A DNA stretch of 64,000 bases from NCBI RefSeq assembly GCF_016195855.1, contig NZ_JACPYU010000016.1, positions 186,001 through 250,000 on the forward strand. Direction: 5' to 3'. The position numbers were made by a program, and so were the translations under genes. This document shows positions 44,726 through 52,856 of this stretch, in pieces. The DNA comes from Aquabacterium sp. (lineage in GTDB: Bacteria; Pseudomonadota; Gammaproteobacteria; Burkholderiales; Burkholderiaceae_C). Within the stretch, counting starts at the first letter, position 1, and every line of letters begins with the position of its first letter. Below the pieces are notes generated by a model. That model saw only the letters and a list, made by a program, of their open reading frames with translations. It had not been told where the DNA came from and searched no databases.

Positions 44726-45397
44726 ATGGCCTTCGGTCCGGATGGCCTGGCAGCCTCCCTGGTGTGGCTGGACCCTTGGTTGGCCCCCAGTTTCACCGCA
44801 TGGGGTGTCCCGGTCAGCCAGCTGGAGTGCTGGGCATTCGTGCTGTCCTTGTTGATGGTGGGCTTGAACCTCAAGGTCAACGACCTGGCCTGGCCACTGG
44901 CCATCATCAGCTCGGTGCTCTACGGCCTGCTGTTCGCGCGCAGCAAACTGTATGGCGAAGCCAGCCTGCAGCTGCTGTTCGTGATCATTTCTTGCTGGGG
45001 GTGGTGGCAATGGGTGCGTGGCGTGGGCCGTGATCAACGCCCTTTGAGTGTCCGCACCTTGAGCCCATCCGGCCGCTGGCTGGCGCTGTGCGTGAGCCTG
45101 CTGCTGTGGCCAGCGCTGGGCTACCTGCTGCACCACATCACCGATTCAGACGTGCCCTATATGGATGCCTTGCCCACGGCCGGCAGCGTGGTGGGCCAAT
45201 GGTTGCTGGCGCGCAAATGGGTGGACAACTGGCCTTGCTGGTTGCTGGTCAACCTGATCAGCATGGGCTTGTTTGCTTACAAGCAACTGTGGCTGACCGT
45301 GCTGCTTTACGGGCTGTTTGCGATCTTGTCCGTGGTGGGCTGGCGCGCATGGCTTCGCATGAGCCAGCAAGCCCCAAGCTCGGCGGCGGGGGGCTGA
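44726..45397 (+). CDS. pnuC: Nicotinamide riboside transporter PnuC
   Basis: A 223-residue membrane protein with about seven helices. Family features are WGVPVSQLECWAFVLSLLMVGLNLKVND, then WPLAIISSVLYGLLFARSKLYGEASLQLLFVIISCWGWWQW, the Trp-rich PnuC core. It imports nicotinamide riboside by facilitated diffusion, driven by phosphorylation inside. The next gene, one base on, encodes a NadR-type kinase that would supply that phosphorylation. ATG 44726 is chosen over TTG 44720. Confidence 0.92.
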   Translation: MAFGPDGLAASLVWLDPWLAPSFTAWGVPVSQLECWAFVLSLLMVGLNLKVNDLAWPLAIISSVLYGLLFARSKLYGEASLQLLFVIISCWGWWQWVRGVGRDQRPLSVRTLSPSGRWLALCVSLLLWPALGYLLHHITDSDVPYMDALPTAGSVVGQWLLARKWVDNWPCWLLVNLISMGLFAYKQLWLTVLLYGLFAILSVVGWRAWLRMSQQAPSSAAGG

Positions 45398-45398
45398 G

Positions 45399-46037
45399 AT
45401 GCCAGGGCAGGTCATCGCCTTGTTGGGCGCCGAGAGCACCGGCAAGACCACGCTCGCGCGGGAGTTGACGCGTGTTTTGACCGCGCGTAGCCTGGACGCC
45501 GTGATGGTGCCCGAGCTACTGCGGCTGTTTTGCGACCAGCAGGGGCGCACGCCCTTGCAGCATGAGCAAGCCATGATCGCCGCAGAGCAGACGCGTCAGA
45601 TCGAGCTGGCCCGGCAAGCGCACCGCATCGTGCTGGCCGACACCACGGCGCTGATGACGGCCGTGTACAGCGAGCACATCTTCCATGACCCCAGCTTGTA
45701 TGCCCAGGCCTTGGTGGACCACGCACAGGTCCAGTCCACGCTGCTGATGTCGCTGGACCTGGCCTGGACGGCGGACGGCTTGCAGCGCGATGGCGCCCAT
45801 GTGCGCGAACCGGTTGATGGTCTGATCCGCTCGGCCTTGCAGGGTGCGGGGCAAGGCTACGCGGTGGTGGCGGGGCATGGCACGGCGCGCGTGGACCATG
45901 CCTTGTCCGTGATCGAGCACCTGCTTGACGAGCCCGCCAGGCAACAGCGCAGCGTGGGCGCGCCCCGCTGGCGCTGGTTCTGCGACAACTGCGACGATGG
46001 CGAGTGCGAGCAGCACTGGCTCGCGCCCAAACGCTGA
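45399..46037 (+). CDS. NadR-like ribosylnicotinamide kinase
   Basis: A 212-residue P-loop kinase matching the C-terminal kinase domain of NadR, without the nucleotidyltransferase or repressor domains. Walker A is LLGAESTGKTT (8-18), followed by VPELLRLFCDQQGRTP, where NadR has its conserved E-x-x-R region, and ADTTALMTAVYSEHIF. It likely phosphorylates nicotinamide riboside brought in by PnuC. The C-terminus WFCDNCDDGECEQHW holds three Cys (195, 198, 203) that could bind metal; this is not part of the family core as I know it. Confidence 0.87.
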   Translation: MPGQVIALLGAESTGKTTLARELTRVLTARSLDAVMVPELLRLFCDQQGRTPLQHEQAMIAAEQTRQIELARQAHRIVLADTTALMTAVYSEHIFHDPSLYAQALVDHAQVQSTLLMSLDLAWTADGLQRDGAHVREPVDGLIRSALQGAGQGYAVVAGHGTARVDHALSVIEHLLDEPARQQRSVGAPRWRWFCDNCDDGECEQHWLAPKR

Positions 46038-46055
46038 GTCAGCGCTGAGCCAACC

Positions 46056-46823
46056 ATGAGTAACGACACCGCGCCCCTGACCATCTTGTGGCAGGACGAG
46101 GACATGGTGGCCGTGCACAAGCCCGCCGGCTGGCTGGTGCACCGCACCGGTCTGGATGCGCACGAAACCCGCTTTGTCATGCAGACCTTGCGGGATCAAT
46201 TGGGGCGCCATGTGTTTCCCGTGCACAGGCTGGACAAGGGCACGTCCGGCGTGCTGCTGATGGCCTTGCACGCGGATGCGGCACGGGCCCTGTGTGCGGT
46301 GTTCGAGCAGCACCAGATTCACAAGCGCTACATCGCGATGGTGCGGGGCTGGCCGCTTGCTGCGCAGACCGTGGACCATGCGCTGCGCCCCGAAGATGCC
46401 CCGCCCGAGGCACCGGCGCAGCCCGCTTGCACCACCTTCCGGCGCCTGGCCACCTTGCAACTGGAGGTGCCGGTTGACCGCTACCCCAGCACGCGCGTGG
46501 CCCTGGTGGAGGCGCAACCCCTGACAGGCCGGCGCCATCAGATCCGGCGCCACCTCAAGCACATCGCACATCCCATCATCGGCGATGCCACGCATGGCAA
46601 GGGGGCGCACAACCGCTGGTGGGCGCAAGAGCTGGGGCAGCAGAGACTGTGGTTGCATGCGCTGTCGCTGCAACTGGTTCAGCCCCTGTCCGGGCAGCGC
46701 CTGAGCCTCGTGTCTCCGATACCCTCGGGTGCAGATGATGCGCTGGCGCTCAATCAGGACTGGGCGCATCTGCTGCGCCACCATTCCTGGCAGGTCGAGT
46801 ACCCCATAGACCCGGGCGCCTGA
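46056..46823 (+). CDS. truC: tRNA pseudouridine synthase C (RluA family)
   Basis: A 255-residue pseudouridine synthase that by homology modifies U65 of some tRNAs. It matches TruC along its length: ILWQDEDMVAVHKPAGWLVHR, VMQTLRDQLGRHVFPVHRLDKGTSGVLLMAL (catalytic Asp in HRLDKGTSG), QIHKRYIAMVRGW, and EAQPLTGRRHQIRRHLKHIAHPIIGDATHG. The start lies 18 bases after the upstream kinase gene. Confidence 0.9.
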   Translation: MSNDTAPLTILWQDEDMVAVHKPAGWLVHRTGLDAHETRFVMQTLRDQLGRHVFPVHRLDKGTSGVLLMALHADAARALCAVFEQHQIHKRYIAMVRGWPLAAQTVDHALRPEDAPPEAPAQPACTTFRRLATLQLEVPVDRYPSTRVALVEAQPLTGRRHQIRRHLKHIAHPIIGDATHGKGAHNRWWAQELGQQRLWLHALSLQLVQPLSGQRLSLVSPIPSGADDALALNQDWAHLLRHHSWQVEYPIDPGA

Positions 46824-46854
46824 GCCCAGCCCTTCTTCACGCGTTCATCACGCC

Positions 46855-47841
46855 TTATTGCAGCCGGGACGAGCTGGGCGGTGTGTCTGCGCCATCGCTG
46901 AACAACTCGGTGGCATCCACCGGGTCGAATACATAGTGCTGCCCACAGAAGTCGCAGCCGATCTCGACCTGGCCTTGCTCGGCCACGATGGAGTCGATTT
47001 CTGCCTGACCCAGGCTGCGCAGCATGTTGCCCACGCGCTCACGCGAGCAGGTGCAGGCAAAACGCGGGCCATCGGCGCCTTGCTGTGGCTCGAAGTAACG
47101 CACGTCCTCTTCCCAGAACAGGCGCCGCAGGATGGTGGGCGCATCCAGTGTCAGCAACTCTTCTTGCGTCAGCGTGGACGCCAGGTGCGCGATGCGGTTG
47201 TAGTGCTCGGCCATCTCGATCGGGTCGGCTTCATGTGCTGCAGCGCCCTCCAGGTTGCCTTTGCCCTCTACCGGCAGGCGCTGGATCAGCAGGCCGGCGG
47301 CAACCTCGTCGTTGGCAGCCAGGATCAGCTTGGTTTCCAGCTGCTCCGACTTGCGCATGTACTGCTCCAGCACCGCGCTGATGTCATGCAAGGGGGCGCC
47401 GTCCTCGCCATTGAGGGGCACCACGCCTTGATACGGCTGTTGGCCGGGCAGGCGGTCCTTCGGGTCCAGCGTGATCGCGCAACGCCCTTGTCCATTCACA
47501 TTGACCATGGCTTCAAGAGGCAGGCGGCCGTTGTCGGTGGCGGGCAACTCACCCACCACCTTGGCCGTGGAGCGAAAGCTCAGATCCGGCTGGACTTCGG
47601 TCACGGCCAGCTTGACCGGGCCATCGCCAAATATCTGCATCACCACCGCGCCATTGAACTTGATGTTGGACTGCATCAGCACGCCCGCGGCGCTCATCTC
47701 GCCCAGCAGGCGGCGCAGCGGCGCATCGAAGGCGCCAGCCGACTCCCGGCGGCGCAGGGCCTCCTGCCAGCCATCGGTCAGGCGGACCAGCATGCCCCGC
47801 ACGGGCAGGCCTTCAAACAGAAACTTGTGCAATTCACTCAT
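46855..47841 (-). CDS. hslO: Redox-regulated chaperone Hsp33
   Basis: A 328-residue holdase switched on by oxidation. The zinc-binding redox centre is complete: C263 and C265 in ACTCSRERVG, and C296 and C299 in IGCDFCGQHY. The N-terminal core shows KFNGAVVMQIFGDGPVKLAVTEV. Hsp33 protects proteins under oxidative and heat stress, in line with the peroxiredoxin and yaaA genes nearby. The gamma-carbonic-anhydrase-like gene lies 8 bases away on the same strand, but a shared transcript is only inferred. Confidence 0.94.
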   Translation of the reverse strand: MSELHKFLFEGLPVRGMLVRLTDGWQEALRRRESAGAFDAPLRRLLGEMSAAGVLMQSNIKFNGAVVMQIFGDGPVKLAVTEVQPDLSFRSTAKVVGELPATDNGRLPLEAMVNVNGQGRCAITLDPKDRLPGQQPYQGVVPLNGEDGAPLHDISAVLEQYMRKSEQLETKLILAANDEVAAGLLIQRLPVEGKGNLEGAAAHEADPIEMAEHYNRIAHLASTLTQEELLTLDAPTILRRLFWEEDVRYFEPQQGADGPRFACTCSRERVGNMLRSLGQAEIDSIVAEQGQVEIGCDFCGQHYVFDPVDATELFSDGADTPPSSSRLQ

Positions 47842-47849
47842 GGGGTTCT

Positions 47850-48386
47850 TTACTTCGCGGGCACGTCAATGCGCACCATGTCTGTCTTGTATTGGGCCGA
47901 TTTGGCCACATACAAGGCCGTGCCGATGTGCATGCGGGCCAGATCGCCTTCGCTGAGCGGGCGCACGGCCTTGGCTGGCGAGCCCATGATCAGCATGCCG
48001 TCTTCGAACACCTTGCCCTCGGTGACCAGCGCGCCGGCCGCCACGAGGCAGTTCTTGCCGATCACCGCGCCATTGAGCACCACGGCCTGGATGCCGATCA
48101 GCGAACCATCGCCAATGGTGCAGCCGTGCAGCATGGCCTGATGGCCCACCGTCACGTCCTGACCAATTGTGAGCGCATAGCCGATGTCGGTGTGCAGCAC
48201 GGACGATTCCTGCACATTGGAGCGCTCGCCGATCACGATGGGTTCGTTGTCGCCCCGCAGGGTCACGTGCGACCACACGCTGGCGCCTTCCGACAAGGTC
48301 ACGTCGCCGATCACATCGGCCGACTCGGCCACGTAAGCGCTGGGGTGAACCTGGGGGGCCTTGTCGTTGATGCGGTAGAGCGCCAT
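47850..48386 (-). CDS. Gamma-carbonic-anhydrase-like hexapeptide protein (YrdA/PaaY type)
   Basis: A 178-residue left-handed beta-helix protein. Hexapeptide turns are evident in VHPSAYVAESADVIGDVTLSEGASVW. Zinc-ligand positions of the family are present in SSVLHTDIGY (His) and VGHQAMLHGCTIGDG (two His). Family members are called gamma carbonic anhydrases, but many lack tested activity. The ATG at 48386 gives the usual MALYRINDKAP start and is preferred to 48479. It is upstream of hslO on the minus strand. Confidence 0.88.
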   Translation of the reverse strand: MALYRINDKAPQVHPSAYVAESADVIGDVTLSEGASVWSHVTLRGDNEPIVIGERSNVQESSVLHTDIGYALTIGQDVTVGHQAMLHGCTIGDGSLIGIQAVVLNGAVIGKNCLVAAGALVTEGKVFEDGMLIMGSPAKAVRPLSEGDLARMHIGTALYVAKSAQYKTDMVRIDVPAK

Positions 48387-48542
48387 ATGAAATGGCCGGG
48401 CAAAAGCCTCGGCGCGGCAGTAGAGGGGATCTGCGATTTTAAGAGTGTTGCGCAAGTCCTGCTTGATGCCCTCTGACACCCCTGGCTGGAATCTATGATG
48501 AGAAAATAAGCCATCTCAACCCGACACAGCATGGGTACAAGC

Positions 48543-49091
48543 ATGAAAACCGTTGGCGACAAACTGGAACATTTCAAGGTCGTGGGCGTCAAGCCTGGCT
48601 TCAATCAGCCCGAAGAGCATGGGCAGTCGGCTTTTGAAGACATCACGGAGCAGAGCTTTCCGGGCAAGTGGAAGGTGATTTACTTCTACCCGAAGGACTT
48701 CACGGCTGTGTGCGGCAGCGAGGTGGCGGCGTTCGACAAGCTGGCCAAGGCGTTTTCAGACCTCAACGCCGTGCTGCTGGGCGGCTCGACCGACAACGAG
48801 TTCTCCAAGCTGGGCTGGCGCCGTGAGGCCGCCGAGTTGGACAAGCTGGGCCACTACAACTTTGCCGATGAAACCGGCTCCCTGGTTGACCAACTGGGTG
48901 TACGTGACAAGCAAGCCGGCGTGGCCTTGCGCGCCACCTTCATCGTGGACGCCGACAACGTCATCCAGCACGTGTCGGTCAACACCCTCAAGGTCGGCCG
49001 CAATCCCGAGGAAATCCTGCGTGTTCTGGATGCCCTGCAAACTGACGCCTTCTGCCCTTGCAACCGTGAGCCAGGTGGCGCCACGCTCTGA
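48543..49091 (+). CDS. Peroxiredoxin (AhpC/TSA family)
   Basis: A 182-residue thiol peroxidase that reduces hydroperoxides. The peroxidatic Cys is in [15 protein letters not shown] (about residue 57); here the usual Thr-x-x-Cys is intact. A C-terminal Cys pair in [12 protein letters not shown] supplies the resolving Cys. Start ATG 48543 (MKTVGDKL) is preferred to 48531. yaaA follows 5 bases on, so the two genes probably respond together to peroxide; no OxyR site was identified. Confidence 0.9.
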   Translation: MKTVGDKLEHFKVVGVKPGFNQPEEHGQSAFEDITEQSFPGKWKVIYFYPKDFTAVCGSEVAAFDKLAKAFSDLNAVLLGGSTDNEFSKLGWRREAAELDKLGHYNFADETGSLVDQLGVRDKQAGVALRATFIVDADNVIQHVSVNTLKVGRNPEEILRVLDALQTDAFCPCNREPGGATL

Positions 49092-49096
49092 TCGTC

Positions 49097-49873
49097 ATGC
49101 TGATTTTGCTGTCCCCCGCCAAGAGTCTGGACTATGACTCCGCTCCCACAACCGACAAGCACACCTTGCCGCAATTTGCCAAGGACGCCGCGGCCCTGAT
49201 CGAGGTGCTGCGGCCCTATACGCCTGCGCAGATCGCGTCGCTGATGGACCTCAGCGATGCCTTGTCCACGCTCAATGTGGCGCGCTACGCAGCCTGGAGC
49301 CCGAAGTTCACGGCGAAGAACAGCAAGCAGGCCATCCTGGCCTTCAATGGCGACGTGTACGAAGGCCTGGACGCCGCCAGCCTGAAACAGGCGGATCTGG
49401 ACTGGGCGCAGGAGCACGTGGGGCTGCTCAGCGGCCTGTATGGCATCTTGCGCCCGCTGGACTGGATGCAGCCTTACCGCCTGGAAATGGGCACCCGGCT
49501 GCCCAACCCCAGGGGCAAGGACCTGTATGCCTGGTGGGGCGACACCCTGGCCAAGCACCTCGATGCCAAGCTGGCAGAGCAAGGTGATGACGTCATCATC
49601 AACCTGGCCTCCCAGGAGTATTTCAAGTCGGTCAAGCGCAAGGCGCTCCAGGCGCGCGTGGTCGAGTGTGTGTTCGAGGACTGGAAGGGTACAGGCTGGA
49701 AGGTCATCAGCTTCCACGCCAAGCGTGCACGCGGCATGATGGCGCGTCACGCCATCGTTCGCCGTGCCCGCAAGCCGGCGGACCTGCTGGATTTCAGCGC
49801 CGAAGGCTACGCCTACGACAAAACGGCTTCAGAGCCTGATCGCCTGGTCTTCAGGCGGCGGTTGAACAATTGA
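49097..49873 (+). CDS. yaaA: Peroxide stress protein YaaA
   Basis: A 258-residue DUF328 protein that in E. coli limits free iron during peroxide stress. Signatures include [30 protein letters not shown] [53 protein letters not shown] and the terminal FRRRL. It follows the peroxiredoxin gene with a 5-base gap. Confidence 0.94.
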   Translation: MLILLSPAKSLDYDSAPTTDKHTLPQFAKDAAALIEVLRPYTPAQIASLMDLSDALSTLNVARYAAWSPKFTAKNSKQAILAFNGDVYEGLDAASLKQADLDWAQEHVGLLSGLYGILRPLDWMQPYRLEMGTRLPNPRGKDLYAWWGDTLAKHLDAKLAEQGDDVIINLASQEYFKSVKRKALQARVVECVFEDWKGTGWKVISFHAKRARGMMARHAIVRRARKPADLLDFSAEGYAYDKTASEPDRLVFRRRLNN

Positions 49874-49890
49874 ATTGAACAGGAGCGCGC

Positions 49891-50724
49891 ATGACGGGGC
49901 AACTGATCACGCCGGAGCTTCGCCGCTGGATCATTGAGCAGGCTGAAGCCGGGCACGCCGCCGACACCGTGCTGGCCGCCATGATGGCCAGTGGCTGGGA
50001 GGAGGGTGTGGCGCTGTCTGCCCTGGAAGAGGTCATGGTTGAACGCGCCACCCAGGCTCAGGCCGGCATGGGGCGGGTGCCCGATGTCTCAGCCGAGGGG
50101 GTGTCGGAAGTGTGGGCCCATGACAAGTCGGTGAAGATCCTGGTGCAGATGAAAAATCCGCGCGTGGTGGTCTTTGGCGATTTTCTCTCGCTGCAGGAGT
50201 GCCAGGACCTGATTGACCTGGCCACGCCTCGCATGATGCGCTCACAGACCGTGGTCAATGCAACCGGGGGCAGCGAGGTCAACGAGGCGCGGACCAGCCA
50301 GGGTATGTTCTTTACGCGCGGTGAAAATGAACTCTGCGCCCGTATCGAAGCGCGCATCGCGGCCTTGGTGAACTGGCCGGTTGAGAATGGGGAAGGCATC
50401 CAGATACTCCGGTATGCACCGGGCGCCGAATACAAACCCCATTTTGATTATTTCGACCCGACCCAACCTGGATCCGCCGCCATCTTGAAGCGCGGGGGGC
50501 AACGGGTCGGCACGGTGGTGATGTACCTCAATACCCCTGAGGCGGGTGGCGCCACCATATTTCCGGACGCGGGGGTTGATGTCCATGCCGTGGCCGGGCA
50601 GGCGGTGTTTTTTGCATATGGCATGCCGCATCCCTCCACCAAGACCCTGCACGGCGGCGCGCCGGTCAAAGAGGGGGAGAAATGGGTGGCCACCAAATGG
50701 CTGCGTGAGCGCGCTTTTGAATGA
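49891..50724 (+). CDS. 2-oxoglutarate/Fe(II) dioxygenase, prolyl-4-hydroxylase type
   Basis: A 277-residue protein whose C-terminal 200 residues form the P4H catalytic domain. Iron ligands fit H184 and D186 (PHFDYFDP) and H254 (TLHGGAPV), with the 2-oxoglutarate-binding Lys in GEKWVATKW. ARTSQGMFF and GTVVMYLNTPEAGGATIFPDAG are typical strands. The N-terminal 75 residues are helical and not part of the family core. Substrate unknown; bacterial homologues hydroxylate proline in proteins such as elongation factor Tu. Confidence 0.88.
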   Translation: MTGQLITPELRRWIIEQAEAGHAADTVLAAMMASGWEEGVALSALEEVMVERATQAQAGMGRVPDVSAEGVSEVWAHDKSVKILVQMKNPRVVVFGDFLSLQECQDLIDLATPRMMRSQTVVNATGGSEVNEARTSQGMFFTRGENELCARIEARIAALVNWPVENGEGIQILRYAPGAEYKPHFDYFDPTQPGSAAILKRGGQRVGTVVMYLNTPEAGGATIFPDAGVDVHAVAGQAVFFAYGMPHPSTKTLHGGAPVKEGEKWVATKWLRERAFE

Positions 50725-50839
50725 GTGAAAATTTTTTGTGCAGTGTGTCAACCGAATCGAAAGCCCCCTCGTTTTGTGTCTACAGGTTCGGCTGTGACCG
50801 GGTCTGACAAGCAACCACATACCTCTTTGGAGTTTTCTC

Positions 50840-51022
50840 ATGAAAAAGCTGATCGCCGCTCTGATCGCCTCGATGTTCGCTATTGGCGCTTTCGCCGCTG
50901 AAGCCGCCTCTGCTCCTGCTGCTGACGCTGCTGCCTCTGCTCCTGCCAAGAAGGCCAAGAAGGCTCACAAGGCCAAGGCTGCCAAGAAGGCTGCTGCCGC
51001 TTCCGAAGCTGCTTCGAAGTAA
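50840..51022 (+). CDS. Small secreted Ala/Lys-rich protein
   Basis: A 60-residue protein with a clear signal peptide (MKKLIAALIASMFAIGAFA, cleavage probably after residue 19) and a mature part made almost entirely of Ala, Lys, Ser and Pro (AKKAKKAHKAKAAKK). GGAG lies 9 bases before the ATG and a strong terminator follows, so it is probably expressed as a single gene. No function is known to me; the mature peptide would be highly cationic in the periplasm. Confidence 0.75.
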   Translation: MKKLIAALIASMFAIGAFAAEAASAPAADAAASAPAKKAKKAHKAKAAKKAAAASEAASK

Positions 51023-51060
51023 TTCAGGCGGTCCGGTCAATCTGACCGGGCAGGCAAGAA

Positions 51061-51086
51061 AAAACCCGGCCTGGCCGGGTTTTTTC
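51061..51086. terminator. Bidirectional terminator between the small secreted protein and rhlE
   Basis: AACCCGGC (51063-51070) pairs with GCCGGGTT (51074-51081), flanked by an A run on the left and a T run on the right, so it can end both the plus-strand small gene and the minus-strand helicase gene. Confidence 0.8.
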
Positions 51087-51124
51087 ATTTCAGGCCAGGA
51101 AGACTGGCTTCGGTGTCAGGCCTG

Positions 51125-52570
51125 TCAGCCCCGTACGCGCCGTGGGGCGGGTGTGGATGCGACGGGCTCGTTGTTGGCAGCATCCGAGCGGCGGCGCATG
51201 TCCTGGGCTTGCGCTGGCTTGTAAGCCCCTGCAGCCTGGCGTTGGCCACCCTGGTTGTTGCCAGAGAAATTGCTGGATTTGCCTTTGGGGGCCTGTTGCC
51301 CGCCACGGTTGTTGCCTGAGCCAGCACGCCCGTTTCCGCCGCCGCCACCACCACCGCCAGAGCGTGAGCCCGGCGCACCATGCAGCACGCGTCGGCCCAG
51401 TTGGATGGGCTCGGCGCGGGCGTGGGGGTCAGGCTCGAAGCCGGGCACGACCTCACGCGGAATGCTGCGTTTGATGAGCTTTTCGATGTCGGCCAGAAAG
51501 CCTTCTTCGTCGATGCAGACCAGCGAAACAGCTTCGCCCTCGGCGCCAGCGCGACCGGTGCGCCCGATGCGGTGCACATAGTCCTCGGGCACGTTGGGCA
51601 ACTCGAAGTTGACCACGTGGGGCAGTTGATCAATGTCGATGCCCCGTGCGGCGATGTCCGTGGCCACCAGCACCTGCAATTCACCGGACTTGAAATCGGC
51701 CAGTGCACGCGTGCGTGCGCTTTGGCTCTTGTTGCCGTGAATGGCCATGGCGGTCACATCTTGCTTGAGCAGATATTCGACCAGGCGATTGGCGCCATGT
51801 TTCATTCGTGTGAAAACAAGTACCTGATGCCAATTATTGGTTTTGATCAAGTGCGTGAGTAATTCGCGCTTGTGATCGCGGTCAACAGGATGAACCTTTT
51901 GGGCGATGGTTTCGGCGGTGGCATTTCTGCGTGCAACCTCAATCACCTTGGGTGCATTCAGCAAACGCTCGGCCAGTGCCTTGATCTCGTCGGAGAAAGT
52001 CGCGGAGAAAAGCAGGCTCTGCTTTTTGGGTGGGAGGACGGCCAGCACGCGGCGGATATCGTGGATAAACCCCATATCCAGCATGCGGTCAGCTTCATCC
52101 AGCACGAAATATTCGACGTGACTGAGATCCAGCGTGCCTTGCTGAAGGTGATCCAGCAGGCGCCCAGGTGTGGCCACCAGCACGTCAAGGCCCCGTCGCA
52201 GCGCTTCGATCTGGGGGTTCATGCCCACGCCGCCGAACATCACGGCCGAGCGTATCGGCAGGTATTTGCTGTAAATGCGCACCGATTCTTCGACCTGCGC
52301 CGCCAATTCGCGCGTCGGGGTCAGGATCAAGGCGCGAATATGTCGTCGCCCGCCCGCCTGAGGCGCACTGGGTGACGTCATCAGTTTGTGCAGCAATGGC
52401 AAAGTGAAACCGGCAGTTTTACCTGTACCGGTTTGCGCGCCTGCCAATAAATCACCGCCTGCCAGCACGGCGGGAATCGCCTGAGCCTGGATCGGGGTGG
52501 GGGTTGAATAGCCCGCTTCGAGAACGGCTTTCAACAGGGGTTCAATTAACCCCAAATTTTCAAACGACAT
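51125..52570 (-). CDS. rhlE: DEAD-box RNA helicase RhlE
   Basis: A 481-residue ATP-dependent RNA helicase. Motifs in order: the Q-motif region [14 protein letters not shown], motif [13 protein letters not shown], Ia [53 protein letters not shown] and [13 protein letters not shown] Gly/Asn/Arg-rich tail ([14 protein letters not shown] and following) is typical of RhlE proteins. ATG 52570 (MSFENLGL) is chosen over 52609. A 286-base non-coding stretch separates it from divergent dnaX. Confidence 0.94.
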   Translation of the reverse strand: MSFENLGLIEPLLKAVLEAGYSTPTPIQAQAIPAVLAGGDLLAGAQTGTGKTAGFTLPLLHKLMTSPSAPQAGGRRHIRALILTPTRELAAQVEESVRIYSKYLPIRSAVMFGGVGMNPQIEALRRGLDVLVATPGRLLDHLQQGTLDLSHVEYFVLDEADRMLDMGFIHDIRRVLAVLPPKKQSLLFSATFSDEIKALAERLLNAPKVIEVARRNATAETIAQKVHPVDRDHKRELLTHLIKTNNWHQVLVFTRMKHGANRLVEYLLKQDVTAMAIHGNKSQSARTRALADFKSGELQVLVATDIAARGIDIDQLPHVVNFELPNVPEDYVHRIGRTGRAGAEGEAVSLVCIDEEGFLADIEKLIKRSIPREVVPGFEPDPHARAEPIQLGRRVLHGAPGSRSGGGGGGGGNGRAGSGNNRGGQQAPKGKSSNFSGNNQGGQRQAAGAYKPAQAQDMRRRSDAANNEPVASTPAPRRVRG

Positions 52571-52856
52571 ACAACGGCCCACTTCTGGTGAAACGGCGAC
52601 TGCACTCACCTGGTCCGGGCCTGGAAAAGATGAGTCAACCGATTAGTGGCAGGAGTGCAGGAAAACCCGCAAACTACGACGCGACGTATTTAATCGCGAT
52701 TGATCAAATTGTAGGGCGGCGCGTGCATCTTTCATAGCTTCAAACGAGTGTTTGGTGCCGACTTTGTGAGTAAACCTGTTTCCAGATGTATCCGTTGCGC
52801 AGCGCGAAAGTCTGCCGGGGGGCGTTGGCGTCTCGCGGGCGCCCTAGAATCGCTGG
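52571..52856. other. Intergenic region between divergent rhlE and dnaX
   Basis: 286 bases with no supported gene. I looked for the signal-recognition-particle RNA, often near dnaX in this order, and did not find its conserved GGAAGCAGCC-type core. Promoters for both genes must lie here but no hexamer pair is convincing. Confidence 0.4.

Noticed and set aside
52571..52856. Possible signal-recognition-particle RNA gene near dnaX
   Set aside because: The conserved GGAAGCAGCC-type core and the expected long hairpin were not found.
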